A stretch of DNA of 52,002 bases from Candidatus Bathyarchaeota archaeon (GTDB taxonomy: Archaea > Thermoproteota > Bathyarchaeia > Bathyarchaeales > Bathycorpusculaceae), in the NCBI GenBank assembly GCA_003601605.1, contig PIXZ01000004.1:1-52002 (forward strand). Direction: 5' to 3'. The notes beneath the pieces were generated by a model. It was given only the letters and a program-made list of their open reading frames with translations. It did not search any database and had not been told where the DNA came from. The position numbers and the translations under genes were made by a program. Positions 7,541 to 15,851 of this stretch are shown piece after piece; within the stretch, counting starts at the first letter, position 1, and each line of letters opens with the position of its first letter.

Positions 7541-7932
7541 TATATATACACTCCACCAATAGTTTATTACTACGCCTTAATAGCTTTTTTCAAGTTTTCA
7601 AATGGGTAAACGATTTTAAACACACTTACAGCTTTAAAGATGATTGCAAACATGGTAGAGGATTAATGATAGAATGGGATAAAAAATTGGGGGAGAAGTC
7701 TTACAGCAAAGAGGAACTAAAAGAAGTAGAACAGCTTTTCAAAATTTCGCAAATTATACTTTAAGGTTAATTGAAAAACAGGTTAATGGTAAACTTTCTA
7801 GTCGTTATGTGTTAATAGCAAAGAAATAATACACAATTTCATAATCAACATTTTTGTTGCTTCTCTTTCCTAGCAAGTTTAGAAACATAAATAAACCTTG
7901 ATTTATTAAGCATTAACCTACATCCTTAAGGT
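7541..7932. other. Long intergenic region with a possible decayed gene
   Basis: About 390 bases between two divergent genes. It must hold the promoter of the wHTH gene (TATATATA at 7541-7548 and TTATTA-like runs near 7560) and that of the GT4 gene (TTTATTAAGC near 7900). No stable RNA fold or known RNA was recognised. The middle part holds a candidate gene remnant, listed separately. Confidence 0.5.
7666..7829 (+). pseudogene. Possible short gene remnant with an internal frameshift
   Basis: An open stretch from ATG 7666 (MIEWDKKLGEKSYSKEELKE) stops at 7764, and a second frame from 7761 to TAA 7829 reads RLIEKQVNGKLSSRYVLIAK. Joined by one inserted base the two would make a 54-residue protein with ordinary amino-acid composition. 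The final SSRYVLIAKK resembles the last strand of some SAM methyltransferases, but this is thin. No ribosome-binding site is obvious. Confidence 0.2.
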
Positions 7933-7941
7933 GTGAACAAA

Positions 7942-9192
7942 ATGAAAATAGCTGTGCTAGTCTACGAGTATCCACCGAAAATCGTTGGTGGTTTAGGAAC
8001 ATACGCTGCAGAAATCACGCGAAAATTCGTTCTAATGGACCATGACGTTACAGTTTTCACAATGAACGATGATAAAGGCACCCTCCCAACACGGGAAATC
8101 TGGAGAGGAATAGAAATCCACCGTCCACTTCACATTGATATCTCTGACTCCCTACCAGACGTACTGGCTGAAGACGTCAAAAAATGGGGTAGAGGTATCC
8201 AGCTCTTTTCCAAGATTCTTGTCTACAATTACCTAAGCGCTTCAAAACTTGTAAACGAACTTATCAGAAAGGAAAGCTTCAAATACGATATTGTCGTCGC
8301 CCATGACTGGCTTTCAGCAATAAGTGGAATAACCATCAAAAAAGAGGTTGGACTACCCTTCGCCTTTCATGTTCATTCAACAGAAAAGGGTCGAACACTC
8401 GGAAACGGCTCAGAAGTTGTAAGCAACATTGAACTTCACGGAGCAAAAGCCGCTGACCTAATTGTAACAGTTTCTTATGCCATGAAAGACGAACTTATCA
8501 AGCTAGGATTTCCCACAGAAAAAATCCAAGTTTGCTACAACGGTGTTGACCCGCAAAAATATAACCCTGAAAACGTAAACAGCGAAGACGTCAAGAAAAT
8601 CAGAGAATCCTACGGCATAAAAGAAGACGAACCCATGATACTATTTGTCGGAAGACTTGTAGGCGTCAAAGGTGTTGATAAACTGATTATGGCTATGCCG
8701 CATGTTCTACAAAAATATCCTAAAGCAAAACTGGTTGTTGTAGGAGTCGGAGACCTCCAAGAATATTTAACTAATCTAGTTAAAATAATGAGACTCCAAG
8801 ACATTGTAAAACTAAACTTTAACTTCATCTCCGAAGAAGAACGCATTTTACACTACGCAGCATGCGATGTAGCTGTTTTCCCAAGCCTCTACGAACCATT
8901 TGGAATAGTTGCCTTAGAAGCAATGAGCATGGAACGTCCCGTAGTCGTAGGCGCAGCAGGTGTCAGCGGCATGCGAGAAATAGTTGTTTGCCGCGGTGAA
9001 GACCAATGCGGTTTCCACATAGACCCCAGTAATCCTTCAGACATTGCTTGGGGCATTAACAGCGCTTTGGAAAACCCGGAAAAAAGGAAGCAACTTGGAA
9101 AAAATGGTAGAAAACGAGTTTTAGAAGAGTTTACATGGGACAAAATAGCCGAAAGAACAATAGAGTTGTATGAGCAAATAGTAAAACACTAA
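7942..9192 (+). CDS. GT4/GT5-type glycosyltransferase (glycogen synthase-like)
   Basis: A GT-B fold retaining glycosyltransferase of about 416 residues. The N-terminus has VYEYPPKIVGGLGTYAAEIT, the nucleotide-sugar and acceptor loop typical of starch/glycogen-synthase-like enzymes, then AHDWLS. The C-terminal domain has the phosphate-binding segment ILFVGRLVGVKGVDKLI and the EX7E motif EPFGIVALEA. The usual activity is transfer of glucose or another sugar from a nucleotide sugar to a glycan or lipid; substrate is not readable. Translation could start at GTG 7933, but that triplet is part of AAGGTGTG, a Shine-Dalgarno sequence, so ATG 7942 is preferred. It is followed closely by the nucleotidyltransferase gene in the same direction. 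Confidence 0.85.
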   Translation: MKIAVLVYEYPPKIVGGLGTYAAEITRKFVLMDHDVTVFTMNDDKGTLPTREIWRGIEIHRPLHIDISDSLPDVLAEDVKKWGRGIQLFSKILVYNYLSASKLVNELIRKESFKYDIVVAHDWLSAISGITIKKEVGLPFAFHVHSTEKGRTLGNGSEVVSNIELHGAKAADLIVTVSYAMKDELIKLGFPTEKIQVCYNGVDPQKYNPENVNSEDVKKIRESYGIKEDEPMILFVGRLVGVKGVDKLIMAMPHVLQKYPKAKLVVVGVGDLQEYLTNLVKIMRLQDIVKLNFNFISEEERILHYAACDVAVFPSLYEPFGIVALEAMSMERPVVVGAAGVSGMREIVVCRGEDQCGFHIDPSNPSDIAWGINSALENPEKRKQLGKNGRKRVLEEFTWDKIAERTIELYEQIVKH

Positions 9193-9226
9193 AATTTTGC
9201 AATTCTTAACATTTATTGGTGGACTT

Positions 9227-9847
9227 GTGAAAGCTGAGGCTATAAGGAAAAAAGTCGCTAGAGAAGCTGCCGCCCTACTATATTTTAAACTTGAAAAAGA
9301 ATACAAACAAGCTAAAATTAAAGCTGCAAAAATATTAGGTGTTAATTTCCTTCCAACAAACCGCGAAATCGCGAGGGAACTTGACAAAATAGCTGAAGAA
9401 AATGAAGGTTCCATCCGACAACAAAACTTGGTTAAAAAACGTCGAGAAGCACTAAAAACGATGAAAATTCTGAAGGCATACAACCCAATTTTAATTGGAA
9501 GTGTTTGGCGAGGAACAGCCCATAGAGAAAGCGACATAGACATAGTCGTATACCATGATAAACCCGACGAAATTCTAAAAGTGCTGAAACAAAATTGCAG
9601 ACTTAAAATTTTGCAGACTGAACGGGTGATGGTTACAAAAAGGGGACAAAAGAAAACATCTCTTCACATATATTTAGAATCTCAATCCAGTAAAAAAATC
9701 GAAATTATTGTTCGCTGTTCTGAAGAAGCCTATCAAAAAGAAAAATGTGAAATATACAATGATGAAATAACAGGTTTACGCATAAAAGAATTAGAAAAAG
9801 TACTTAAAGAAAATCCAACGCAACGTTTTCTTCCCTCTCAGAATTAA
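9227..9847 (+). CDS. Nucleotidyltransferase-domain (Pol beta superfamily) protein
   Basis: About 206 residues. The N-terminal third is helical and lysine-rich (KAEAIRKKVAREAAALLYF). The core motif LIGSVWRGTAHRESDIDIVV holds the GS and D-x-D metal and nucleotide-binding residues of Pol beta-type nucleotidyltransferases. Strand KIEIIVRC may carry the third acidic region. The partner or substrate is unknown: the family includes antitoxin-type, tRNA and small-molecule nucleotidyltransferases. GTG 9227 follows GGTGG directly upstream and is preferred to TTG 9197. It forms a probable cotranscribed group with the GT4 gene upstream and the small DUF2095-like gene downstream. Confidence 0.7.
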   Translation: MKAEAIRKKVAREAAALLYFKLEKEYKQAKIKAAKILGVNFLPTNREIARELDKIAEENEGSIRQQNLVKKRREALKTMKILKAYNPILIGSVWRGTAHRESDIDIVVYHDKPDEILKVLKQNCRLKILQTERVMVTKRGQKKTSLHIYLESQSSKKIEIIVRCSEEAYQKEKCEIYNDEITGLRIKELEKVLKENPTQRFLPSQN

Positions 9848-9915
9848 AGAGGGCTTAAATAACTGTTTTCCAAACTATGATTTAGAGTGTTCAGTGTTTC
9901 GTTGAGAGTGTTGCT

Positions 9916-10263
9916 GTGGAAATTGACAAAGAAACCTTCAAAAAACTCTTCCCAAACTTAGCCAAAGAACTGGAGTCCGATAAAAACAAAGTTGGAATAA
10001 ACTCTGTGCGAACAAACCCGCAAACAGGAGAAAAAGCCCACTCAAAAAACTTCGTCAATTACATGCCAGATGTTATAGACTTTATCCGAAGATGCGACAC
10101 AGAACAGCAGGCAGAAGAAATAATTGCATACATGGAGAAAAGAAAAGAAATAACAAAAGACTACGCCAAAAAACTCAGAAAACAACTAAAAGAAAAAGGC
10201 GTGAGAAGCTTTGGACCTAAAAAAGAAGAGAATTACTACCTTAAACATGGAGGCTTCAGATAA
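9916..10263 (+). CDS. Small archaeal protein, DUF2095-like
   Basis: A 115-residue charged, helical protein (MEIDKETFKKLFPNLAKELE at the start, ending NYYLKHGGFR). The opening F-K-K-L-F-P-N-L-A-K-E segment resembles DUF2095 proteins of archaea, whose role is not known. No catalytic motif or membrane segment is present. The start is GTG 9916. It may be in one transcript with the preceding nucleotidyltransferase gene, 68 bases away. Confidence 0.6.
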   Translation: MEIDKETFKKLFPNLAKELESDKNKVGINSVRTNPQTGEKAHSKNFVNYMPDVIDFIRRCDTEQQAEEIIAYMEKRKEITKDYAKKLRKQLKEKGVRSFGPKKEENYYLKHGGFR

Positions 10264-10445
10264 ACTCCTTGCCAATTAGAACACGCCTTAATCCTAAATG
10301 GCGCATCCTTTCATGTTACTTTTAAATTTTGGTTGACAATACTGAGGTAAGTATATACGTAACTGATATTAGTTAATTCTAAAAGTAAATAAATGCGATT
10401 GCAATAGATACAAGCCTAAAATTAGAATGGTTGGAGAGGGAAAAA

Positions 10446-12224
10446 GTGAAGAAAAAGAGCCTCACACTTATTATTTTAACACTTATTTTACTTCCTACTT
10501 CCTTTTTATTTGTGTCTCAAAGTGTTAAAGCGGAACACTCTGATGACTATTTTATAACAAATGTAAACCATGAAATAACAATTCTTTATAACGGCTACAT
10601 CATCATCAACGATGCCATCAATCTGGTGGGTAATGCATCTCAAGAAGCAACCATTAAAAGCATTAAGATTGGTTTCCCCTTTCAGTATGGTGCTAACTTC
10701 CTAGACTGCCAAGCCTACGACGTGTCTCAAACATTTAACGTAAACGTTAACGTTCCTTTTGAGGGACATATGAGCTTCTATGCTGTTGAAGTAGTCTTCC
10801 CCGAACCTTTGAATATAACCAAGGGAAAAGAATACACGTTTAATGTTGGTTTTATACTCTCCAATAACCTTTTCTACATGATAGAAACAGGCAAGTTTGT
10901 ACTAGACTTTCCAGCATATCCAAGTCTAACTAAACCGGTGGCTAACTGTAGCGTAAAATTAAATCTGCCAGAAAGTGCTACCAATATAACTATTGTAAAG
11001 AATGATGGGAATGTTAATACTGCCCAATACTTTAAAGAGAATCTTTCCGCTTTTGCTTATTATCCTGCAAATTTGATATTTTCACTCTCTGAGGATAAGC
11101 TTCAACTTTTTGATGTAGAGGAATTAAAGCGAGAGATAACAATAAGCGGTTTAGGCGAGATTTCTGGCTCTGACAGCTACTATATAATAAGTAAAATGTC
11201 AAAAGAAATAGCTGCAATCGAAGTGGTTTTACCTCCTAACGCGTCAATTGTAGGAGCGTACGACCAGTTTGGGAGAAAATTTGAATCAACACCATCGCTT
11301 GTGGATGCAGAAACAAATCGTTATAGAATTGCTTTAACTCTGCCCGTGGAAAGTTACAAATCAACAAGATTTACTGTCAAATATTCTCTGCCAAGTCAAA
11401 ACTATTTGAACGCACAAGGAGAAAACAGCGAGTTTAACTGTTCCTCTCTTCTATTCCGTAATATAGACTATTATGTAAAACAATCTTCCGTCTCTATCCT
11501 TCTTCCTGAAGGGGCGAGGCTGCGGGCTCCGGAGACCGTTGCCTATGCTGATTCCTTTTCCTTATCAAGAAACGTTTTCCAAGAAGCGTTAACCCTAAAC
11601 ATGCAAGGTGTAAGCCCTCTAAACAATATTCTTCCATTAAAAAGCAACTTGCAAATAATTTACACGTATAATCCATTATGGCTTTCTTTCCGTCCAACCC
11701 TATGGATATGGGCACTATCGCTTCTAGGCTGTGCAATAGTCCTCTTTTGGAAAAGGCCGAAAGCTGCAGTTCCAGTCACAGTTCCAACAATCGCAGTTCA
11801 ACTTAGCCCGGAAACCATAAAATCTTTTGTAAACTCTTACGAAGAAAAAAAGAGAATAATTTCTGAACTGAAATCCCTCGAAACTGGCGCAAGAAAGGGC
11901 AAGATTCCTAGGCGTAGGTATAAGGTGCGAAAAAGAACTTTGGAAACACGTCTTAGCGCGTTGTCTAGAAAATTGGCGGAGTATAAAGAGAAGATGCGTG
12001 TTGCAGGCGGTAAATACGCTGATTTAATGCGGCAGTTGGAAGTGGCTGAAACGGAAATTAACGAGGTTGAGGCGAATATTCGAAGCATTAAAATGAGGCA
12101 TAGACGCGGCGACCTCTCTTTAGAAGCCTATCGAAAACTTCTTTCGGATTATGAACATAGAAAAGAACGGGCTGAGACAACGATAAATGGAGTTCTTTTG
12201 AGGCTCAGAGAAGACATCCGCTAG
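10446..12224 (+). CDS. Ribophorin I (OST1)-like membrane protein
   Basis: About 592 residues: signal peptide ending KA-E, a large outer-face region, one membrane helix (about 420-440, LWIWALSLLGCAIVLFW) and a cytoplasmic coiled coil (about 460-590). Segments line up in order with eukaryotic ribophorin I, a subunit of the oligosaccharyltransferase: FYAVEVVFPEPLNITKGKEY; SLTKPVANCSVKLNLPES where ribophorin has a PTKTQT...VKL run; IEVVLPPNASIVGAYDQFGR; RFTVKYSLPSQNYL for HYIVGYNLPSYEYL; and SVSILLPEGAR for TVKIILPEGAK. The helix and coiled coil also sit in the same place, and the length is almost equal to the human protein (607). I infer a helper subunit of archaeal N-glycosylation. The start GTG 10446 follows GGAGAGGG; TTG 10431 is the alternative. 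The catalytic subunit (AglB/STT3) is not in the window. Confidence 0.72.
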   Translation: MKKKSLTLIILTLILLPTSFLFVSQSVKAEHSDDYFITNVNHEITILYNGYIIINDAINLVGNASQEATIKSIKIGFPFQYGANFLDCQAYDVSQTFNVNVNVPFEGHMSFYAVEVVFPEPLNITKGKEYTFNVGFILSNNLFYMIETGKFVLDFPAYPSLTKPVANCSVKLNLPESATNITIVKNDGNVNTAQYFKENLSAFAYYPANLIFSLSEDKLQLFDVEELKREITISGLGEISGSDSYYIISKMSKEIAAIEVVLPPNASIVGAYDQFGRKFESTPSLVDAETNRYRIALTLPVESYKSTRFTVKYSLPSQNYLNAQGENSEFNCSSLLFRNIDYYVKQSSVSILLPEGARLRAPETVAYADSFSLSRNVFQEALTLNMQGVSPLNNILPLKSNLQIIYTYNPLWLSFRPTLWIWALSLLGCAIVLFWKRPKAAVPVTVPTIAVQLSPETIKSFVNSYEEKKRIISELKSLETGARKGKIPRRRYKVRKRTLETRLSALSRKLAEYKEKMRVAGGKYADLMRQLEVAETEINEVEANIRSIKMRHRRGDLSLEAYRKLLSDYEHRKERAETTINGVLLRLREDIR

Positions 12225-12347
12225 CGGCTCCGACAACTCCAAATATTTCTGTTCAATTTTGAACATCAGAAATGATTAGGTTTAACCTAAAACCTTTTAT
12301 TGTGCTGTTTAATTTCCAATGAAAATCTAAAAGGAGATGGGGACAAA

Positions 12348-12533
12348 ATGGTGAAGATACTAGTTGATAACGATAAATGCACTGGATGCGGCACCTGCGT
12401 TGACACCTGCCCAGTGGGAGTTTATGAGTTAAACAACGGAAAATCTGTTCCAGTAAAAGTTGAGGAATGCCTTGTTTGTCGAGCCTGCGAGGCTCAATGT
12501 CCAGAAAACGCCATCCAAGTAATAGAAGAATAA
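12348..12533 (+). CDS. 2[4Fe-4S] ferredoxin
   Basis: A 61-residue electron carrier with two CxxCxxCxxxC clusters: CTGCGTCVDTCP and CLVCRACEAQCP, separated by a short loop. It is of clostridial/archaeal type and probably serves ferredoxin-dependent oxidoreductases in the cytoplasm. ATG 12348 follows AAGGAGATGG; the frame is open further upstream but without a start supported by a ribosome-binding site. It is convergent with the HDAC-like gene, six bases from its stop. Confidence 0.92.
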   Translation: MVKILVDNDKCTGCGTCVDTCPVGVYELNNGKSVPVKVEECLVCRACEAQCPENAIQVIEE

Positions 12534-12538
12534 AAGAA

Positions 12539-13603
12539 TCAATATAGATTCCAAAAATCTCTTTGCACCTTTTTCACAGAGTTAATTATTTTTTCACCTC
12601 GTCTTCTCACAGACAAGCCAGTTTCGCAAATTTTATCATTTGCATCGTATGGAGTGTTACTCATTCTTGCAACAGCAACTGCAGCTATTTTTCCAACAAA
12701 CCTGAGGCTGTACCCTCCCTCAAGAACAGACACAATTTTTCCATCACAAATTTTTGATGCAATCTCAACTATCTCATCGAAAATTTTTTGGTAGCATAAC
12801 ATTGATAGGGAAAGTTCTCCAACGGGGTCTGCGTAATGACCATCTAAACCTGCAGATATCAGCAAAAATTCTGGCTTGTACTCGTTTATTATAGGCGTCA
12901 CTATTTCCTGTAAAGCTTTAAGATATATGTGGTCATTTGTCCTGAAAGGAAGCGGGATGTTAACAGTATAGCCTAAGCCATCTTCTTGCCCTACTTCGTT
13001 TATAAATCCCGTCCCAGGAAAATCGCGGGGGTCTTGATGTATGCTGATGTATAGGACTTTGTTGGTTTCGTAGAATGTTCTTTGTGTACCGTTTCCATGA
13101 TGAGCATCAATATCTAATATTGCGATTCTTTCTAATCCGAACTTTTCCAGCAAGTATTTAGCGGCTATTGCCACATTATTGAAAATGCAGAAACCCATAG
13201 CGCGAAACTTTTCCGCGTGATGCCCTGGAGGACGAACAAGAGCAAAGGCGTTTTCAAAATGTTTTTCCATAATTAAATCAACAGCCTTAAGTGTACCACC
13301 CACGGCGTAAAGAGCAACTTCATAACTTTCTGGAGAAGCCACAGTGTCTCCGACGTCTAGTATGTCTCCACCAGACTTACAAATGGATTCTATAAACCTG
13401 ATGTATTGATAATCATGAACCAATCTGACATCCGCTATAGAAGCTTTTGTGGGTTTGACAAACTGCCAGTTTTTGCTTTTTGAAAGCTTTCCTTTTTTCA
13501 ATTCGTTGACGATTATTCCTAAACGTTTTGCAGATTCTGGATGTTTCTTGCCTGTGTTATGTTTGTAGTATACGGAAGAGAAAACAACTGCTGTCTTACT
13601 CAT
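12539..13603 (-). CDS. Histone deacetylase-fold hydrolase, paralog 2
   Basis: A 354-residue zinc hydrolase of the arginase/HDAC fold. Motifs: HPESAKRL at the N-terminus, ALVRPPGHHAEKFRAMGFCI, FNNVAIAAKYL, LDIDAHHGNGTQRTFYET, SIHQDPRDFPGTG, LISAGLDGHYADPVG and SVLEGGYSLR. Metal ligands Asp, His and the second Asp (SAGLD) are all present. It is longer than paralog 1 and closer to the classical acetoin-utilization/HDAC form. Its start overlaps the stop of the asparagine-synthetase-like gene by eight bases, so the two are translationally coupled and likely work together, for example on an acylated or amidated small molecule. The substrate is unknown. Confidence 0.9.
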   Translation of the reverse strand: MSKTAVVFSSVYYKHNTGKKHPESAKRLGIIVNELKKGKLSKSKNWQFVKPTKASIADVRLVHDYQYIRFIESICKSGGDILDVGDTVASPESYEVALYAVGGTLKAVDLIMEKHFENAFALVRPPGHHAEKFRAMGFCIFNNVAIAAKYLLEKFGLERIAILDIDAHHGNGTQRTFYETNKVLYISIHQDPRDFPGTGFINEVGQEDGLGYTVNIPLPFRTNDHIYLKALQEIVTPIINEYKPEFLLISAGLDGHYADPVGELSLSMLCYQKIFDEIVEIASKICDGKIVSVLEGGYSLRFVGKIAAVAVARMSNTPYDANDKICETGLSVRRRGEKIINSVKKVQRDFWNLY

Positions 13604-15062
13604 GGTACGTCGTCTCTTCTAAAACTGTTTTAGACATGTTGTGTAAAAATTCTTTAAGCGATAACCCTTTTCTGCGGGCAATTTTTTCAAGAGTTTTACT
13701 CACTCCAGTCGCGTATTGAACCGCCCTTTTGGGCTTTTCAATTATAAACGATGGAAGCCCCAGATTTTTTGCCACATTCCTTAAAACCACCTTTCTTAAC
13801 CCCTCGTCTGTCAGTTCGATTTTCAATTCAGGAGGTAGTTGAGCTGCAAATTTCGCCATTTCATATGTTGCAAACGGCAAACGTAACTCCACACTGTGAA
13901 AACTGCATATTTTAAAGTCTCTTTCAAAGTTGATTTCATGCATTTTAACCACGTCGTTAAAAATTGTTTTGTGAACTTTTTCTCTTCCGTGTTTTTGATA
14001 GCTGGTTACATATTTCTTGTAACCACCGAAAAGCTCATCAGCACCTTGACCAGCCAATAACACTTTAAACCCCATTGTCTCCGTTTTTTCCGCGGTCCAA
14101 AAGACTGGAATGGCTATGCTTGCTTGAATTGGGCTTGTTTCCTCAATGAACCATAAAATTTTTGGAAGAATCATTTCAACATCATCTTCATCGTATAGAA
14201 AAACTTGCAGAGGCAGTCCTAAAGCTTCAGCCCCCTTTTTCGCATCTTCGATTTCCGGCTGATCTGATAAGCTTACATGAATCAACTGAACATTAGGCAC
14301 AATTTTTTTAGCTAGAAAAGCTATGATACTGCTGTCTAATCCTCCTGAAAAGGCTAAGGCAACTTCTTTTAAGCCCGAAAGTCTTTGTTTAATTGATTTT
14401 TGTAAGAGTTTCTGAATTTCTGGAGTTGCGCTTTGCATTGTAACTTTTCTCGGCTGCGAATAGGTTATGGTTTTAACATGTCTAAAGTGGAAGCCATTAT
14501 CCCTTACTATTGCTACGTGTCCTGGTGGAAAAGAATAGGATTTTTCTATCCCAATACTCCATAAGGCTTTGCGCTGAGAAGCTAAAGCTGCAAAATTCGA
14601 ATTTTGCCCGTAATATAAAGGGCGGATGCCTAAAGGGTCTCTGCCCGCAACAATTCGTTTATCTTCAGCTATTACAAAGGCAAAGTCACCCTCAAATTCT
14701 TCAATGATTTTTGCTGCGTTCCCTGAAGGGTTCTTCTGCAGTTTTTTAGCAACAAATTCTGCGTCAAAACCGTTTGGCATAGGCTCGTAGAGTCTTCCTT
14801 CAAAAACCATTGTTGCAGTCTTTAGTTTTAGTGGTTGCGGCTTGTCTTGTGGGAGAATTTTTGAAAAAGCATAGCCAATAATGATAGACGAGTTTATTGT
14901 TTCGTTTTCAAGCTTGTCAATTGAACTTTTAATTACCAGATTATTTAATGAGGCGACACCAAATTTTTCCACGTTTTTTTGTGCCAGACTTTTTAGCATG
15001 ACAACTGCGGTTCTTGCTGCGTTTTCTCCTTTTTTGTTTATTACTGCTATTATGGCACCCAT
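13596..15062 (-). CDS. Asparagine synthetase-like protein without the glutaminase cysteine
   Basis: About 488 residues with a class II glutamine amidotransferase-like N-terminal domain and an ATP-pyrophosphatase synthetase domain. The latter has FSGGLDSSIIAFLA (PP-loop) and LLAGQGADELFGGYKKYV, typical of asparagine synthetase B. The N-terminus reads MGAIIAVI where active glutaminases have MCGI, so the catalytic Cys2 is replaced by Gly. I infer the enzyme uses free ammonia or another amine rather than glutamine. ATG 15062 follows AGGGGAGC; the frame upstream to 15080 brings no cysteine in the right place. It precedes the HDAC-like gene with an eight-base overlap. A non-asparagine product is possible, as in beta-lactam synthetase-type relatives. 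Confidence 0.82.
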   Translation of the reverse strand: MGAIIAVINKKGENAARTAVVMLKSLAQKNVEKFGVASLNNLVIKSSIDKLENETINSSIIIGYAFSKILPQDKPQPLKLKTATMVFEGRLYEPMPNGFDAEFVAKKLQKNPSGNAAKIIEEFEGDFAFVIAEDKRIVAGRDPLGIRPLYYGQNSNFAALASQRKALWSIGIEKSYSFPPGHVAIVRDNGFHFRHVKTITYSQPRKVTMQSATPEIQKLLQKSIKQRLSGLKEVALAFSGGLDSSIIAFLAKKIVPNVQLIHVSLSDQPEIEDAKKGAEALGLPLQVFLYDEDDVEMILPKILWFIEETSPIQASIAIPVFWTAEKTETMGFKVLLAGQGADELFGGYKKYVTSYQKHGREKVHKTIFNDVVKMHEINFERDFKICSFHSVELRLPFATYEMAKFAAQLPPELKIELTDEGLRKVVLRNVAKNLGLPSFIIEKPKRAVQYATGVSKTLEKIARRKGLSLKEFLHNMSKTVLEETTYHE

Positions 15063-15218
15063 TTCAGCTCCCCTAATCAACTAGCTACGCATTTATACGA
15101 TAAGTTTCGCAGAATTTGCAAGCTCATAAGGCTGCTCTCCTTTTCGTTTATTTTGTCGAAAAAGTATATAACATAAAAGCTTCAGTAATGCTAAAAAGCG
15201 TTTGGAGGCTTAATTGTC

Positions 15219-15740
15219 ATGTGCGTGTTAGGTAAAGACAAGCTTAAACAGCTTATTGAAGAGTATAAGTGCATATACCCCTACGATTATAATCTTCTTG
15301 ATGGAGACAGCTACGTCTTAACAGTGAAAGAAGAAACCACTCTTCACTACTTGGAACATAAAAACCTCATATCCTACGAAATAGTTTTTACTCCACCAAA
15401 CTATGTGGCACACCTAACAGCCAAAAGCAAGTATGGAAGAATGGGATTATCCTTCCTAAACGCTGCGAAGGTTCACAGCGGCTTTGTTGGAAGGCTTGCA
15501 CTGGAACTGGTAAACCTCAGCAATGACAGATGTCCAATAACAATAAAACGGGGCGACCCCTTCATGCATATCGAATTTGAAACAAGAGAAGGTGAACCTT
15601 CGCCTTACATGGGAGAATATCAATTTCAATATTTAACCGATGAAGAAGTGAAAATGTACATTCCCATATTGAAAAGAATTTTTCCAAACTATGATGAGCT
15701 AGCCAAAATATGGTTCAAAAACAAACGCTTAACACCCTAA
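15219..15740 (+). CDS. dCTP deaminase/dUTPase family protein
   Basis: A 173-residue protein of the trimeric dCTP deaminase/dUTPase fold. Conserved parts: LLDGDSYVLTV, HLTAKSKYGRMGLSFL (the phosphate-binding SRSS-like motif, here AKSKYGR), KVHSGFVGRLALELVNLS (the GF-G...LE-N core with the deaminase-type Glu) and the C-terminal PFMHIEFE. It should act on deoxyuridine or deoxycytidine triphosphates and so keep uracil out of DNA. The motif departs from textbook SRSSLGR, so the exact reaction is open. The start ATG 15219 follows TTTGGAGGC. Divergent from the asparagine-synthetase-like gene. Confidence 0.72.
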   Translation: MCVLGKDKLKQLIEEYKCIYPYDYNLLDGDSYVLTVKEETTLHYLEHKNLISYEIVFTPPNYVAHLTAKSKYGRMGLSFLNAAKVHSGFVGRLALELVNLSNDRCPITIKRGDPFMHIEFETREGEPSPYMGEYQFQYLTDEEVKMYIPILKRIFPNYDELAKIWFKNKRLTP

Positions 15741-15804
15741 ACATTTTGTTTGATTTCAAAACTAGATTTAAAATTCATAACTTTAATCAAAAGGCACGGT
15801 CAAC

Positions 15805-15820
15805 AAAGTGTTTAAATATT
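15805..15820 (+). promoter_or_regulatory. Candidate BRE/TATA promoter of rpl10e
   Basis: AAAGTG followed by TTTAAATATT is a fair archaeal BRE plus TATA element, about 35 bases ahead of ATG 15852, which would give a leader of about ten bases. Judged by eye only. Confidence 0.35.
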
Positions 15821-15851
15821 GCGGTTATGGTATGCTGAAAGGGAACAGAAA

